Below, one piece after another: positions 43,313 to 52,040 of a DNA stretch of 64,000 nucleotides. The DNA lies in the NCBI RefSeq assembly GCF_020150815.1, contig NZ_CP083723.1:558001-622000 (forward strand), given 5' to 3'. Each line of letters opens with the position of its first letter. Position 1 is the first letter of the stretch. Both the position numbers and the translations under genes were made by a program. This DNA is from Haloprofundus salilacus (GTDB taxonomy: Archaea; Halobacteriota; Halobacteria; Halobacteriales; Haloferacaceae). The notes below the pieces were generated by a model. The model was not told where the DNA came from and did not search any database. It worked only from the letters and a program-made list of their open reading frames with translations.

Positions 43313-43930
43313 CTACGCGTCGTCGACGGCGGCGGTGACGTCCTCGAACACTTCGTCGGGCGTCTGCTCGCCGTCGATTTCGACGAGGTCGCCGGTGTCG
43401 CGGTAGTACTGGATGACCTCGGCCGTGTTCTCCTCGTAGACGCGGAGGCGCTCGCGGACCACGTCTTCGGTGTCGTCGTCGCGCTGGACGAGACGGTCGG
43501 CGATCTCGTCGTCGTCGGGCATGTCGAATTCGACGTGGTAGATGTCGCCCGTCTCGGGGTCGAGGCGGCGGCCGGTGAGGCGCCGGACGAGTTCGTCCTC
43601 GCTCACGTCGAGGTAGATGACGGCGTCGAGGTTCGTGATTTCGTCGAGATACTCCGCCTGCGAGAGGTTCCGGGGATAGCCGTCGAGGACGAACCCCGAT
43701 GCGCTCGAGAGCGCCTCCTCGACGATCTCGTTGACCAGTCCGTCGGGGACGAGTTCGCCCGCGTCCATGTACTCCCGCGGCGTGCCGTACTCGGTCTCCA
43801 TGTCCTTGTTCGCCCGGAGCGCATCGCCGGTCGTCACGTGTTCGAGGGAGAACTCCTCGGCGAGTCGCTTGCTCTGCGTTCCTTTGCCAGCGCCCGGGGC
43901 ACCGAGTAACAGCACCTTCTTGTCGCTCAT
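43313..43930 (-). CDS. adk: adenylate kinase
   Basis: The 205-residue enzyme has the P-loop [16 protein letters not shown] (residues 7-22), the NMP site [13 protein letters not shown] near 32, and the AMP-binding [16 protein letters not shown] near 77. The lid region [21 protein letters not shown] near 117 shows the long form. It balances ATP, ADP and AMP. It heads the run with DUF106, cmk and cbf5. The minus strand carries a TTTATCC-like box just upstream of the ATG. Confidence 0.96.
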   Translation of the reverse strand: MSDKKVLLLGAPGAGKGTQSKRLAEEFSLEHVTTGDALRANKDMETEYGTPREYMDAGELVPDGLVNEIVEEALSSASGFVLDGYPRNLSQAEYLDEITNLDAVIYLDVSEDELVRRLTGRRLDPETGDIYHVEFDMPDDDEIADRLVQRDDDTEDVVRERLRVYEENTAEVIQYYRDTGDLVEIDGEQTPDEVFEDVTAAVDDA

Positions 43931-44085
43931 ATCTGCCCCATCTCCCTCCGGGGATAAAGAACTGAAGATAGCCGCCGATACCACCCCAACGGAAAGCGCA
44001 GTTTACCACCCGAACTCGTCTCCATTCTCGTCGACGGAGCGCGGAATCGCCCGGATTTTTGCCGCTCGGTCGCGTCAGTCCGCGT

Positions 44086-44493
44086 ATGACCCGATTCGAC
44101 GCGGACGACCCGTCTGAGCGCCGAAAGCTGTTCGCCGACGCCGTCTCCGCGCACCGAACCCGCGCCAGCGACTTTCTCACGATTCAGGTCGACGCCGCCG
44201 AGGAACCCGAACTCGACGAGACCGCGGACCCTACGCCGCCGTGGGTGCAGTTCTTCCAGCAGACGGTGAACGTCGACTGCACCGACGCCGAACTCGACCG
44301 GCTGAAGACGCTCGTCGGCGACTACCCCGAGTTCCGCATCGACGAACTGGAGCAACCCGAGGAGGCTGAGGGGACGAACGTCCGAATCACCGCCCGCGCG
44401 GACCCGAACCGCCTCGCGGACTTCTTCGAGCGGACCATCCGCGAGGTGTACGGCTATGGCGAGGACTACCGCGCGTGGGTCGTCGCCGTCTGA
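44086..44493 (+). CDS. acidic protein of unknown function
   Basis: The 135-residue protein begins MTRFDADDPSERRKLFADAVSAHRTRASDFL and has a strongly acidic middle (VDAAEEPELDETADPTPPWVQFFQ). The ending is beta-alpha-beta (VRITARADPNRLADFFERTIREVYG). No motif tells the role. An ATTTTTGC run lies about 27 bases before the ATG. It stands between adk and UspA and may belong to either transcript. Confidence 0.5.
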   Translation: MTRFDADDPSERRKLFADAVSAHRTRASDFLTIQVDAAEEPELDETADPTPPWVQFFQQTVNVDCTDAELDRLKTLVGDYPEFRIDELEQPEEAEGTNVRITARADPNRLADFFERTIREVYGYGEDYRAWVVAV

Positions 44494-44557
44494 GATTCTT
44501 CGTCGTCTGCAGATCGCCGAATGCCTTCTTTCTGTCCGTCTCTACTCGAATGCTGAA

Positions 44558-44565
44558 ACATATAC
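44558..44565 (+). promoter_or_regulatory. TATA-like box for UspA
   Basis: ACATATAC is centred about 27 bases before the ATG at 44589, as expected of a leaderless message. Confidence 0.55.
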
Positions 44566-44588
44566 GACTCTCCTTCGTACGCTCGGCT

Positions 44589-45050
44589 ATGAGCGAGTCC
44601 AACTTGTCCCGGAACACGTCACTTTTCGCCCGCCCGGTCGTCCCCGTAGCCAGCGTCGACGACGCCGAAACGACGGCGGGGGCCGTACTGCCTCGAATCG
44701 CGGCGGTCGGCGGGGAGCTGCTGGCCCTCCACGTCGTCGAGAAGGCCGGCGGCGCGCCGGACAAAGCGTCCGTCGAACAGCGCGAAGAAGTCGCCGCCGA
44801 GGCGTTCTCGGTCGTCCGCGAACTGGCCGACGAGGCCGGCGTCGACGTGACCACACGTATCGCTTACGGGACGGACATCGCGGACACCATCCTCGACGTC
44901 GCCAGCGACGAAGACGCGTCCGCGGTCGTGTTCACCCCGCGCGGCGGCAGCAAAGTAGTTCAATGGCTGACCGGGAATGTGGCTCTGTCGCTTGTTGAGA
45001 ACGCGGACCGACCGGTAGTCTCGCTCCCCGACCCTAAGCCGGGGCGGTAG
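44589..45050 (+). CDS. universal stress protein UspA
   Basis: The 153-residue protein has the Usp fold, with PVVPVASVDDAETTAGAVLPRI at the start and a C-terminal half with FTPRGGSKVVQWLTGNVALSLVENADRPVVSLP. The last part matches the ATP-binding Gly-x2-Gly-x9-Gly(S/T) pattern only loosely (GGSKVVQWLTGNVALSL). It probably binds ATP or AMP. It sits directly upstream of a transporter that itself carries two Usp domains. Confidence 0.78.
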   Translation: MSESNLSRNTSLFARPVVPVASVDDAETTAGAVLPRIAAVGGELLALHVVEKAGGAPDKASVEQREEVAAEAFSVVRELADEAGVDVTTRIAYGTDIADTILDVASDEDASAVVFTPRGGSKVVQWLTGNVALSLVENADRPVVSLPDPKPGR

Positions 45051-45110
45051 CTGTGAGAAACACGACACCGTGACAGTCCCTAAAAACCAAGCGGGAACGA
45101 CATTCCAAAC

Positions 45111-45118
45111 TATTTAAA
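45111..45118 (+). promoter_or_regulatory. TATA box before the 16-codon leader ORF
   Basis: TATTTAAA is centred 28 bases before the ATG at 45143 and about 80 bases before the transporter ATG, so the message is expected to begin at the leader ORF. Confidence 0.6.
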
Positions 45119-45142
45119 CAGATCGAGAACCACCTACTCGCC

Positions 45143-45193
45143 ATGTCTTTCCTGAGAACAGCATCGCCGCAAGTATTATCCGAGTGGTTCTAA
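45143..45193 (+). CDS. 16-residue leader ORF before the APC transporter
   Basis: The frame MSFLRTASPQVLSEWF stops at TAA 45191-45193, and one base later the transporter ATG begins. No Shine-Dalgarno is needed: the TATA box spacing predicts a leaderless mini-ORF. Translation of the transporter would then depend on re-initiation. The peptide is hydrophobic at its end and may have no function of its own. Confidence 0.45.
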   Translation: MSFLRTASPQVLSEWF

Positions 45194-45194
45194 G

Positions 45195-47429
45195 ATGGCT
45201 GACGAGGAGTTAGCCAAGGACCTCGGGTTGTTGTCGGCGATGACTATCGGTATCGGGACGATGATCGGCGCGGGTATCTTCGTCCTCCCGGGCGTTGCCG
45301 CCCAGGAAGCGGGTCCCATCGTCGTCGTCTCCTTCGTCGTTGGCGGTCTCATCGCGATGGTGAACGCGCTGTCGGTGTCGGAACTCGGCACGGCGATGCC
45401 GAAAGCCGGCGGCGGCTACTACTACGTCAACCGCGCGCTCGGCCCGCTTTTCGGGTCTATCGCCGGTCTCGGCGACTGGGTCGGCCTCGCGTTCGCTTCC
45501 GCGTTCTACTGTATCGGCTTCGGCCAGTATCTCGCCGAACTCGTCGGCCTCCCCGGCGTCCTGTTTCTCTCGCCGATACAGGTGGGCGCGCTGCTCGCTG
45601 GGTTTGTCTTCGTCGGCGTCAACTACATCGGCGCGAAGGAGACCGGCGGCGTCCAGACCGTCATCGTGCTCATTCTGTTGGCGATTCTCGGCGTCTTCGC
45701 CGTTGCGGGGTGGAGCTCCTTCGACTACGCGACGCTCGCCGGCGAGGACGGTCTCGCCCCCTTCGGCTTCGGGGCCATCCTTCCGGGAACCGCGTTAGTG
45801 TTCGTCTCCTTTCTCGGCTACGCGAAAATCGCGACCGTCGCCGAGGAACTCAAAAACCCTGGCCGTAATCTCCCTATCGCCATCATCGGCAGCGTCGCGC
45901 TCGTCACCGTCGTCTACGCCATCCTGGTGACGGTGATGCTCGGCGTCGTCCCGTGGACCGACTTGAGCCAGGATGCGCCGGTCGCGCAAGCTGCCGAAGT
46001 CGCGTTCCCGGCTGGTATCGCCGGCGCCGCGGCGACGGTGATGACGCTCGGCGCGCTGTTGGCGACGGCGTCATCGGCGAACGCCTCGATTCTCGCGTCT
46101 GCGCGCATCAACTTCGCGATGGGTCGCGAAAAAATCGTCACGAACTGGCTCAACAAGATTCACCCGAGGTTCGCGACGCCGTACCGCTCGATTCTGGTGA
46201 CCGGACTCATCATCATCGTCTTTATCTCGGCTTTGGGCCAGGACCTTGCGGTGTTGGCGAAGGCGGCGAGCGTACTGCACCTCATCGTTTACGCGCTGAT
46301 GAACGCCGCACTCATCGTCTTCCGCGAGTCCGACGCCGTCGATTACGACCCGGAGTTCCGCGTGCCGTTCTACCCGGTGACGCCCATCGCAGGGGCGCTG
46401 CTGTCACTCGGACTCGTCGCGTTCATGGACGACATCGAGATCGCGCTGTCGGCGGTGTTCGTCTTGGGCGCAGTGGTGTGGTACTTCGTCTACGCGCGTG
46501 AGAAAGTCGAGACGGGCGGGCTACTCAGTCGGTACATCCTCTCACGTTCGGAGGAAATGCCCGACGCGGCCGTCTCAGCTGCCAGCACGGTCAAACCCGA
46601 CGGCGGCGACTACCGCGTCATGGTCCCGCTCGCGAACCCCAAACACCAGACCGACCTCATCACGCTCGCCAGCGCCATCGCCAAACAGGAGAACGGCACC
46701 GTCGTCGCCGTCAACATCCAGCAGGTTCCCGACCAGACCTCGCTGGAGGCCGCTCGGCGGCAAGGCGACTACGACGCAGCCCACCGCATTCTCGAACGCG
46801 CCCGCGACGACGCCGAGACACTGGGCGTCCCCGTCGAGACACACACCATCCTCTCGCACCGGACGTTCGAGGAGGTGTTCGACGCCGCGCGAACGTACGA
46901 CGCCGACGTGACCGTCATGGGCTGGGGACCCGACGCCCACGGGTCGCCGGGGCGCGCCGAGAGCGCGATCGACGAACTCGCGAGGTCGCTTCCCTGCGAC
47001 TTCCTCGTCCTCCGGGACCGCGGTTTCGACGCGTCGCGCATCCTCGTGCCGACGGCGGGCGGCCCGGATTCGGACCTCTCGGCAGCCGTCGCCAGACTAC
47101 TTCGCACGGAGTACGTGTCGACGGTGACGCTCCTGCACGTCGCCGACGACGAGACCGATGGACGGGCGTTCCTCGAAGAGTGGGCGGCCGATCACGGTCT
47201 CGAAGACGCCGAACTGGTCGTCGAGGCGGGCGACGTCGAAGCGGCCATCGGCAAGCACGCCGCGGACGCGACGATGCTCGTCGTCGGCGCGACGGAGCGC
47301 GGCCTGCTCTCGCGGTTGTTCACCGATAGCCTCGTGTTGAACGTCGTCGACGAGGTGAACTGCTCGGTGTTGCTCGCGGAGAAAAAGCGGACGCGCAGTC
47401 TGCGCGAACGGCTGTTCGGAAACAGCTAA
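45195..47429 (+). CDS. APC-family permease fused to two Usp domains
   Basis: The 744-residue protein has an APC permease (residues 1-430, about 12 membrane segments). The substrate-binding start GIGTMIGAGIFVLPG lies near 19, and the broken helix six region near FVSFLGYAKIATVAEELKNPGRNLP. The C-terminal 270 residues hold two Usp domains (VMVPLANPKHQTDL near 475 and ILVPTAGGPDSDL near 615, with the ATP-loop-like GATERGLLSRLFTDSL near 695). It likely imports amino acids under control by nucleotide binding. It follows UspA and starts one base after a leader ORF. Confidence 0.9.
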   Translation: MADEELAKDLGLLSAMTIGIGTMIGAGIFVLPGVAAQEAGPIVVVSFVVGGLIAMVNALSVSELGTAMPKAGGGYYYVNRALGPLFGSIAGLGDWVGLAFASAFYCIGFGQYLAELVGLPGVLFLSPIQVGALLAGFVFVGVNYIGAKETGGVQTVIVLILLAILGVFAVAGWSSFDYATLAGEDGLAPFGFGAILPGTALVFVSFLGYAKIATVAEELKNPGRNLPIAIIGSVALVTVVYAILVTVMLGVVPWTDLSQDAPVAQAAEVAFPAGIAGAAATVMTLGALLATASSANASILASARINFAMGREKIVTNWLNKIHPRFATPYRSILVTGLIIIVFISALGQDLAVLAKAASVLHLIVYALMNAALIVFRESDAVDYDPEFRVPFYPVTPIAGALLSLGLVAFMDDIEIALSAVFVLGAVVWYFVYAREKVETGGLLSRYILSRSEEMPDAAVSAASTVKPDGGDYRVMVPLANPKHQTDLITLASAIAKQENGTVVAVNIQQVPDQTSLEAARRQGDYDAAHRILERARDDAETLGVPVETHTILSHRTFEEVFDAARTYDADVTVMGWGPDAHGSPGRAESAIDELARSLPCDFLVLRDRGFDASRILVPTAGGPDSDLSAAVARLLRTEYVSTVTLLHVADDETDGRAFLEEWAADHGLEDAELVVEAGDVEAAIGKHAADATMLVVGATERGLLSRLFTDSLVLNVVDEVNCSVLLAEKKRTRSLRERLFGNS

Positions 47430-47506
47430 CCGTAGCGAAGAATGACCGCGCTTTCTGTTCTCGTTATTCTGCGCTCGGCGGTTCGTCGGTCGTCGTCTCC
47501 GCCGCG

Positions 47507-48448
47507 TCAGTCGTCGACCACGGCGGGGTCCGTCAGGTCCGCCGCCATCACGAAGTCCGGTTCGTCGGAGACGCCGACGCGGGCGTACGCCGTGTCGCTC
47601 ACCCAGCGTACGCCCTCCGGAATCAGGACACGCACCTTCTCGGCGTCGACGCTCGCAGCGTCGCAGGCGACCGCCCGATACAGTGCCCGCGCTGCCTCCG
47701 AATCCACCCACGCGCCGACGGCGTACTCGGCCCATCTTTCTGAACTGCCTTCGTCGTTCGGTCGGTCGTACGTCCGGTTCCGGAACGTGAACCCGCGCGT
47801 CCCGCCCTCGCTCACGACGAACAGGCGGTCGTCGTCGGCCGCTGTTCGGAGTCGCTCGCGGGTGAGTTCCGACACCGCCCACGATTCCTCGGCGTCGAGC
47901 GTGAGTCCCTTCAGGTCCGTGCGCGCGTCGCTTCCGGTCCAGAACGACCACGCGGCGTCGGCGTCGGCCGTGACGGCGAGGGCGGGTTCGGCGTCGGCGT
48001 CCGGCGTCGGCATCCCCCAGCGGAACTCGGCGCAGGGCGCAAAGCCGGTCGCGCGCGACTGGCCCAGTCCCGCCACGTTCCACGAAAACACCATGTTCCG
48101 GGCGACGGTCGCGCCGCGCTCTTTCGCCCACGCAAACAGTGCCTTCGACAGGCGCATCGACGCGCCCCGCCCTCGGTAGTCGGGGTTGACACGCATCCCC
48201 TGCGCCCACGCCTCGTACTCCGAGAGCAGTACGCCCTGACAGATGCCCGCGAGTTCCTCCGACGGGCTCTCGGCGTCGCCCTCGGCGTCGAGAACGAACG
48301 TCCGCTGGCGCTCGCTGTCGCCCGTGATCCAGTCGTGGTAGATGCGCGGGATGTAGTCCGACCCGCCGCGCTCTGCCCACGTCTCGCTCGTGAACGCCGC
48401 AACCGCGTCGTAATCTTCGGGTCGTGCCTGTCGGACCGTCAGGTCCAC
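47507..48448 (-). CDS. GNAT-family N-acetyltransferase
   Basis: The 313-residue protein starts with VRQARPEDYDAVAAFTSETW, a standard GNAT opening. The acetyl-CoA loop MRVNPDYRGRGASMRLSKALF lies near residue 90. A second, less clear domain follows in residues 160-300. It is two-domain and larger than most GNATs. The acceptor is unknown. The GTG start overlaps the end of gatD by ten bases, so it is probably co-transcribed with it. A weak alternative is a start within the upstream frame, which is shadow. Confidence 0.78.
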   Translation of the reverse strand: MDLTVRQARPEDYDAVAAFTSETWAERGGSDYIPRIYHDWITGDSERQRTFVLDAEGDAESPSEELAGICQGVLLSEYEAWAQGMRVNPDYRGRGASMRLSKALFAWAKERGATVARNMVFSWNVAGLGQSRATGFAPCAEFRWGMPTPDADAEPALAVTADADAAWSFWTGSDARTDLKGLTLDAEESWAVSELTRERLRTAADDDRLFVVSEGGTRGFTFRNRTYDRPNDEGSSERWAEYAVGAWVDSEAARALYRAVACDAASVDAEKVRVLIPEGVRWVSDTAYARVGVSDEPDFVMAADLTDPAVVDD

Positions 48449-49686
48449 GGCCGGGACTCCTCCTGCAGTTCGCCGACGAGGTTCCGTCCCATCGCGTCGG
48501 CGGGATCGCCGAGGTTCGCGAGCGCCCACATCAGCTTCACCTTCGCCGTGCCGGGGAGCGTATCGCCCGCCTCGACGACGCCGGCGTCGAGCAGGTCGCG
48601 GCCGGTGTCGTAGACGCGGTCGCAGACGCGACCCGAGATGCACTGGCTGGTCATCGCGACGACCGTCCCCTCGTCGACGAGTTCACGGACACGAGGAATG
48701 AGGTCGGTGTGAACGTGGCCGAGACCGGTCCCCTCGATTACCACGCCGGATTTCCCGTCGAGGTAGTCGAACGCCGCGGGGTCCATCCCGGGCGTGAACT
48801 TCAGGAGTTCGACCCCGCCGTCGATGTCGGGGGAGATGTCGGGTTCGACCCCGCCGCGTTCGGCGTGTTCGCGGCGGAACGTCACTTCCTCGCTCTCGTA
48901 GTCGACCACGCCGAGCGGCTTCGCCCCGACCGTCTCGAAGGCGTCGCGGCGCGAGGTGTGGTTCTTGCGCACGCGCGTGCCGCGGTGGAGCGCGCAGACG
49001 TCGTCACTCTCGGTGGCGTGCATGCAGACGAGCACTTCAGCGCAGTCGCTCTTCGCCGCTTCAACCGCGCAGACCGCGTTCATCACGTTGTCCGAGGAGG
49101 GGCGGTCCGCCGAGCGCTGGCTGCCGGTGAAGACGATTGGAACCGGCGTGTCGAGCATGAACGACAGCGCCGAGGCCGAAAACTGCATCGTGTCGGTGCC
49201 GTGCATGACGACGACACCGTCCGCGCCCGCGTCTATCTCCTCGTGGACCGCCCGCGCAAGTTTCTGCCAGACCTCGGGTGTCATGTTTTCGGAGAGGATA
49301 TTGGCGACGACGCGGCCGCGGTAGTTCGCCCGACCCGCGAGGTCCGGCACCGCGCGGAGCACGTCCTCGGCGTCGAACTGCGCGGTCACCGCGCCGGTGC
49401 GGTAGTCGACGGTGGAGGCGATGGTGCCGCCGGTGGAGATGAGCGAAACCGTCGGGAGGTCGTCGTCGAACTCGATCTCGGAGCTGTCGCCCTCGTTGGA
49501 CTGGGCGTCCTCCACGTCGTAGACGCCGCTTTCGAGTACTTCGACCTCGGCATCGTCGCGTTCGATACCGACGTTGTACCCCCCGTCGAGTTTGACGACG
49601 AGGTGGTCGGCCGTCGTCGACGGCATCAGCACGCCCTCGTTCGTGACGCCCCCGCGCTCGACGCGGATGCGGTCGCCTGCGTTCAT
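48439..49686 (-). CDS. gatD: Glu-tRNA(Gln) amidotransferase subunit D
   Basis: The 415-residue protein is an L-asparaginase-type subunit. An N-terminal GatD domain (RIRVERGGVTNEGVLMPSTTADHLVVKL) is followed by the asparaginase core. Catalytic Thr is in VSLISTGGTIASTVDYRTG near residue 81, and a second Thr-Asp-Lys set is in VVMHGTDTMQFSASAL near 160. It releases ammonia from Gln for GatE to convert Glu-tRNA(Gln) to Gln-tRNA(Gln) in Archaea. GatE is not in the window. It is divergent from a small membrane protein. Confidence 0.94.
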   Translation of the reverse strand: MNAGDRIRVERGGVTNEGVLMPSTTADHLVVKLDGGYNVGIERDDAEVEVLESGVYDVEDAQSNEGDSSEIEFDDDLPTVSLISTGGTIASTVDYRTGAVTAQFDAEDVLRAVPDLAGRANYRGRVVANILSENMTPEVWQKLARAVHEEIDAGADGVVVMHGTDTMQFSASALSFMLDTPVPIVFTGSQRSADRPSSDNVMNAVCAVEAAKSDCAEVLVCMHATESDDVCALHRGTRVRKNHTSRRDAFETVGAKPLGVVDYESEEVTFRREHAERGGVEPDISPDIDGGVELLKFTPGMDPAAFDYLDGKSGVVIEGTGLGHVHTDLIPRVRELVDEGTVVAMTSQCISGRVCDRVYDTGRDLLDAGVVEAGDTLPGTAKVKLMWALANLGDPADAMGRNLVGELQEESRPWT

Positions 49687-49841
49687 AATCGCGGATACCC
49701 TCGCGGCGGACTTGAATCCACTCGTTCGCGGACGACTCCCGCGTCGATCGACTGCACCCGAACCGACGCGGCGCCGACTTTCGCTCGCAGCTCATCAGAA
49801 CGAACACAAAAGTGATACCGGATGCGGACCGAGCACTCGGT

Positions 49842-50285
49842 ATGTCCTCGCACACGAATCCGTCCCCCTCCGACAGCGGCGACTCGTCCAGCCGACTCGG
49901 CCGACTGTTCGCGCCGAAAGCGTTCCTTCTCGCGCTCGCGCTCTCGCTCGTCGGCGTGTTCCTCGGCGGTCTCGTCCCCGTCGTCGGGTCGATACCCGGC
50001 GTCAACCTCCTGCTTCGCGCGCTCGGGCTGTTCGCCGCCGCGTTCGTCGTCGGTCTCGTCGCCGAGCGACCGCGGTACGTGGAAGTCGCGCTCGCCGGGG
50101 CGCTCGTCGGCGTGTTCAGCGTCGTGCTCTCGACGCTCGGGGCGTTTCTTCCCGTCGCCGTGAACGTCCTCTCGGAGCACGGCGTCGAGCTCGGCAGCGT
50201 CGGTGCTGCCGTCGGCGCGTTCGTCACGCTCGTCGGCCACTACTTCGGGCGCGACCTCCGCGACGGCGTCACGCGGGAGATATAG
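49842..50285 (+). CDS. small membrane protein, unknown function
   Basis: The 147-residue protein has a Ser-rich soluble start, then hydrophobic segments around AFLLALALSLVGVFLGGLVP, LLRALGLFAAAFVVGLVA, VALAGALVGVFSVVLSTLGAFLP and GAAVGAFVTLVGHYF. The layout suggests four membrane helices. The family is not recognised. It is convergent with an ArsR-like regulator. Confidence 0.55.
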   Translation: MSSHTNPSPSDSGDSSSRLGRLFAPKAFLLALALSLVGVFLGGLVPVVGSIPGVNLLLRALGLFAAAFVVGLVAERPRYVEVALAGALVGVFSVVLSTLGAFLPVAVNVLSEHGVELGSVGAAVGAFVTLVGHYFGRDLRDGVTREI

Positions 50286-50312
50286 GCCGCGACGACGCGT
50301 TCGCCGCCGCGC

Positions 50313-50969
50313 TCACTGAACTGTCCACTTGTCGTTCCGCTGGGCGAGCAAGCCGCGCTCGGACAGCGCGTCCAGCACCTGCTCGACGACCTCTGGGGGC
50401 GCGCCGACCTCCTTGGCGACGGCGAGCGTGCTCGTCGCACCGCCGGCGACAGCCGCGAGCACCTTCGCGTGGAATCGGCTGTCGGCGTCGGTTCCGATGC
50501 GCTCGTTCAGCCTGTCGAGCACGTCGGTCATCCGGCCGTGAACCCAGCGCTGCGCGAGCGAAAGCTCGTTCTCGATGGTTTCGAGGCGGCCGAACTCCCG
50601 CGCTAGCGATTCGAGATCGTCGCCGTTCTGCCGGGGTTCGGCGTCGATGCTGAGATGCGAACAGCGACCGGTCAGTTCGAGGGTCGGACTCGCTGGATAC
50701 GCGCTTTTCGTACCGAACCCGTACGGCGAGACGTTCACCTCCAGGCGGACGTTCTGGGCGATGTGGAAGTACTTCCGCCGCTGGTCGTCGGTTCGGCTCT
50801 CGACGAGACCCGCCTCCTCGAGTTTCCGCAGGTGGTCGATAACGGCCTTGGGGCTGACGCCGAGGTACTCGGATATCTCCGTGACGTAGCAGGGCTTGTG
50901 CGAGAGCAGGCGAAGGATGCGTCGCCGGTTCTCGTTGCCGAGGAGATCCAGAAGTACCGCAGAGTCCAT
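50313..50969 (-). CDS. ArsR-like regulator with two winged-helix regions
   Basis: The 218-residue protein has an N-terminal ArsR-type winged helix (LLDLLGNENRRRILRLLSHKPCYVTEISEYLGVSPKAVIDHLRKLEEAGLV, residues 6-56). After a beta-rich and helical middle, a second winged-helix-like region follows near 150-217 (FHAKVLAAVAGGATSTLAVAKEVGAPPEVVEQVLDALSERGLL). One of the two may bind an effector or act in dimerisation. Targets are unknown; the convergent neighbour is a membrane protein. Confidence 0.8.
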   Translation of the reverse strand: MDSAVLLDLLGNENRRRILRLLSHKPCYVTEISEYLGVSPKAVIDHLRKLEEAGLVESRTDDQRRKYFHIAQNVRLEVNVSPYGFGTKSAYPASPTLELTGRCSHLSIDAEPRQNGDDLESLAREFGRLETIENELSLAQRWVHGRMTDVLDRLNERIGTDADSRFHAKVLAAVAGGATSTLAVAKEVGAPPEVVEQVLDALSERGLLAQRNDKWTVQ

Positions 50970-51064
50970 GCCGACAGATAAGCCGGGAGAACTGAAAAGG
51001 CTGACTACCGTTGTTTCCTCCGCTCGTCGTCGTCCGCTCCGGTCGATTCCTCGGTTCGCCGTCG

Positions 51065-51895
51065 TTACGAATCGAGACTCCGAACGTCTTCTTTCCCGAG
51101 CGCTTCTCCGTCGACGCGCGCTGTCGAGTCGACGGGCGATGTTTCGCCGCCTGGCGACCGTCTCTGCTCGTCGTTTCGTTCCGTTCTGGTAGCGTCTTCG
51201 GCGTCTCCTCCGTCTTCGGCGCCGTGACCGAGCGCCTCGGAGTCGTCAGTCGGCGTTTCGGGGCCGTCAACCGCCGTCCCGACAGCGGTGTCCACCAACT
51301 GCCGACTCTCGGATGTGCCGTCGGTGTTGCCCGTCCCGTTGGCCCGATTCGGCGCCTGTTCGGACGGTCCGACCGTCTCTCCCGGTCCGGCGATGCTGGC
51401 GTGGGTCTCTCTCGTTTCGGCGCGGAGCGTCGACAGTCGACTGGCGTTCGCGCCGACCCGGTCGGCCGCCGCTTCGGTCGCGTCGATGGAGGTGGCCAAG
51501 GCGCTCAGTTCACCGTCCAGTTGGCCGAGGCGACCGTAGTAGATCGGTTCGGGGATACTCCCGTTTTCGGCCGCCGCAGCCAGCGCCTCGCGGCGGTCGC
51601 GCAGTTCGACGAGTTCGGCTTCGAGTCGGTCGATTCGTCGTTCGACGGCCCGCTGATCGCCGCTTCGCTCGAACTCGGCTTCCCACTTCTCGTTTGCGAC
51701 GACGCCTTGGGTCTCTGCGGTCGTCGATTGGACGAACGCTGTCACGTTGTCGCCGAGTTCGCTCTCGCCGTCCGGTTCGATCTGTTCTGTCGACTCGGCG
51801 GTCGAGGCTGACGAGGCGGTCGAGACCGACGCGGCAGCGGGAGCGGTCGCGACGACGACGAGCACCGTGACGAGGAGGGCGTAGACGGCTTTCAT
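51065..51895 (-). CDS. exported coiled-coil protein, unknown function
   Basis: The 276-residue protein starts with a Sec-type signal (KAVYALLVTVLVVVATAPAAA, with AAAS after it). A long helix with heptad character follows (VERRIDRLEAELVELRDRREALAAA near 85), then an acidic Thr/Asp-rich tail. It likely sits at the outer face of the membrane or in the surface layer. No homologue is recognised. It is divergent from nothing obvious and seems to be transcribed alone. Confidence 0.6.
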   Translation of the reverse strand: MKAVYALLVTVLVVVATAPAAASVSTASSASTAESTEQIEPDGESELGDNVTAFVQSTTAETQGVVANEKWEAEFERSGDQRAVERRIDRLEAELVELRDRREALAAAAENGSIPEPIYYGRLGQLDGELSALATSIDATEAAADRVGANASRLSTLRAETRETHASIAGPGETVGPSEQAPNRANGTGNTDGTSESRQLVDTAVGTAVDGPETPTDDSEALGHGAEDGGDAEDATRTERNDEQRRSPGGETSPVDSTARVDGEALGKEDVRSLDS

Positions 51896-52040
51896 CGAAT
51901 TCCGTTACCGGGCGTACGCCCATAAACACGAATATCCGTTCGTTTCGTTCACTCCGGGTTCGTTCTGTTCAGTGTGTTTCGAATCAGCGAGCGAGAGTCT
52001 GACTTGGCCTGCGACGGTGTAATTGGGCAGTAATCTCCTC

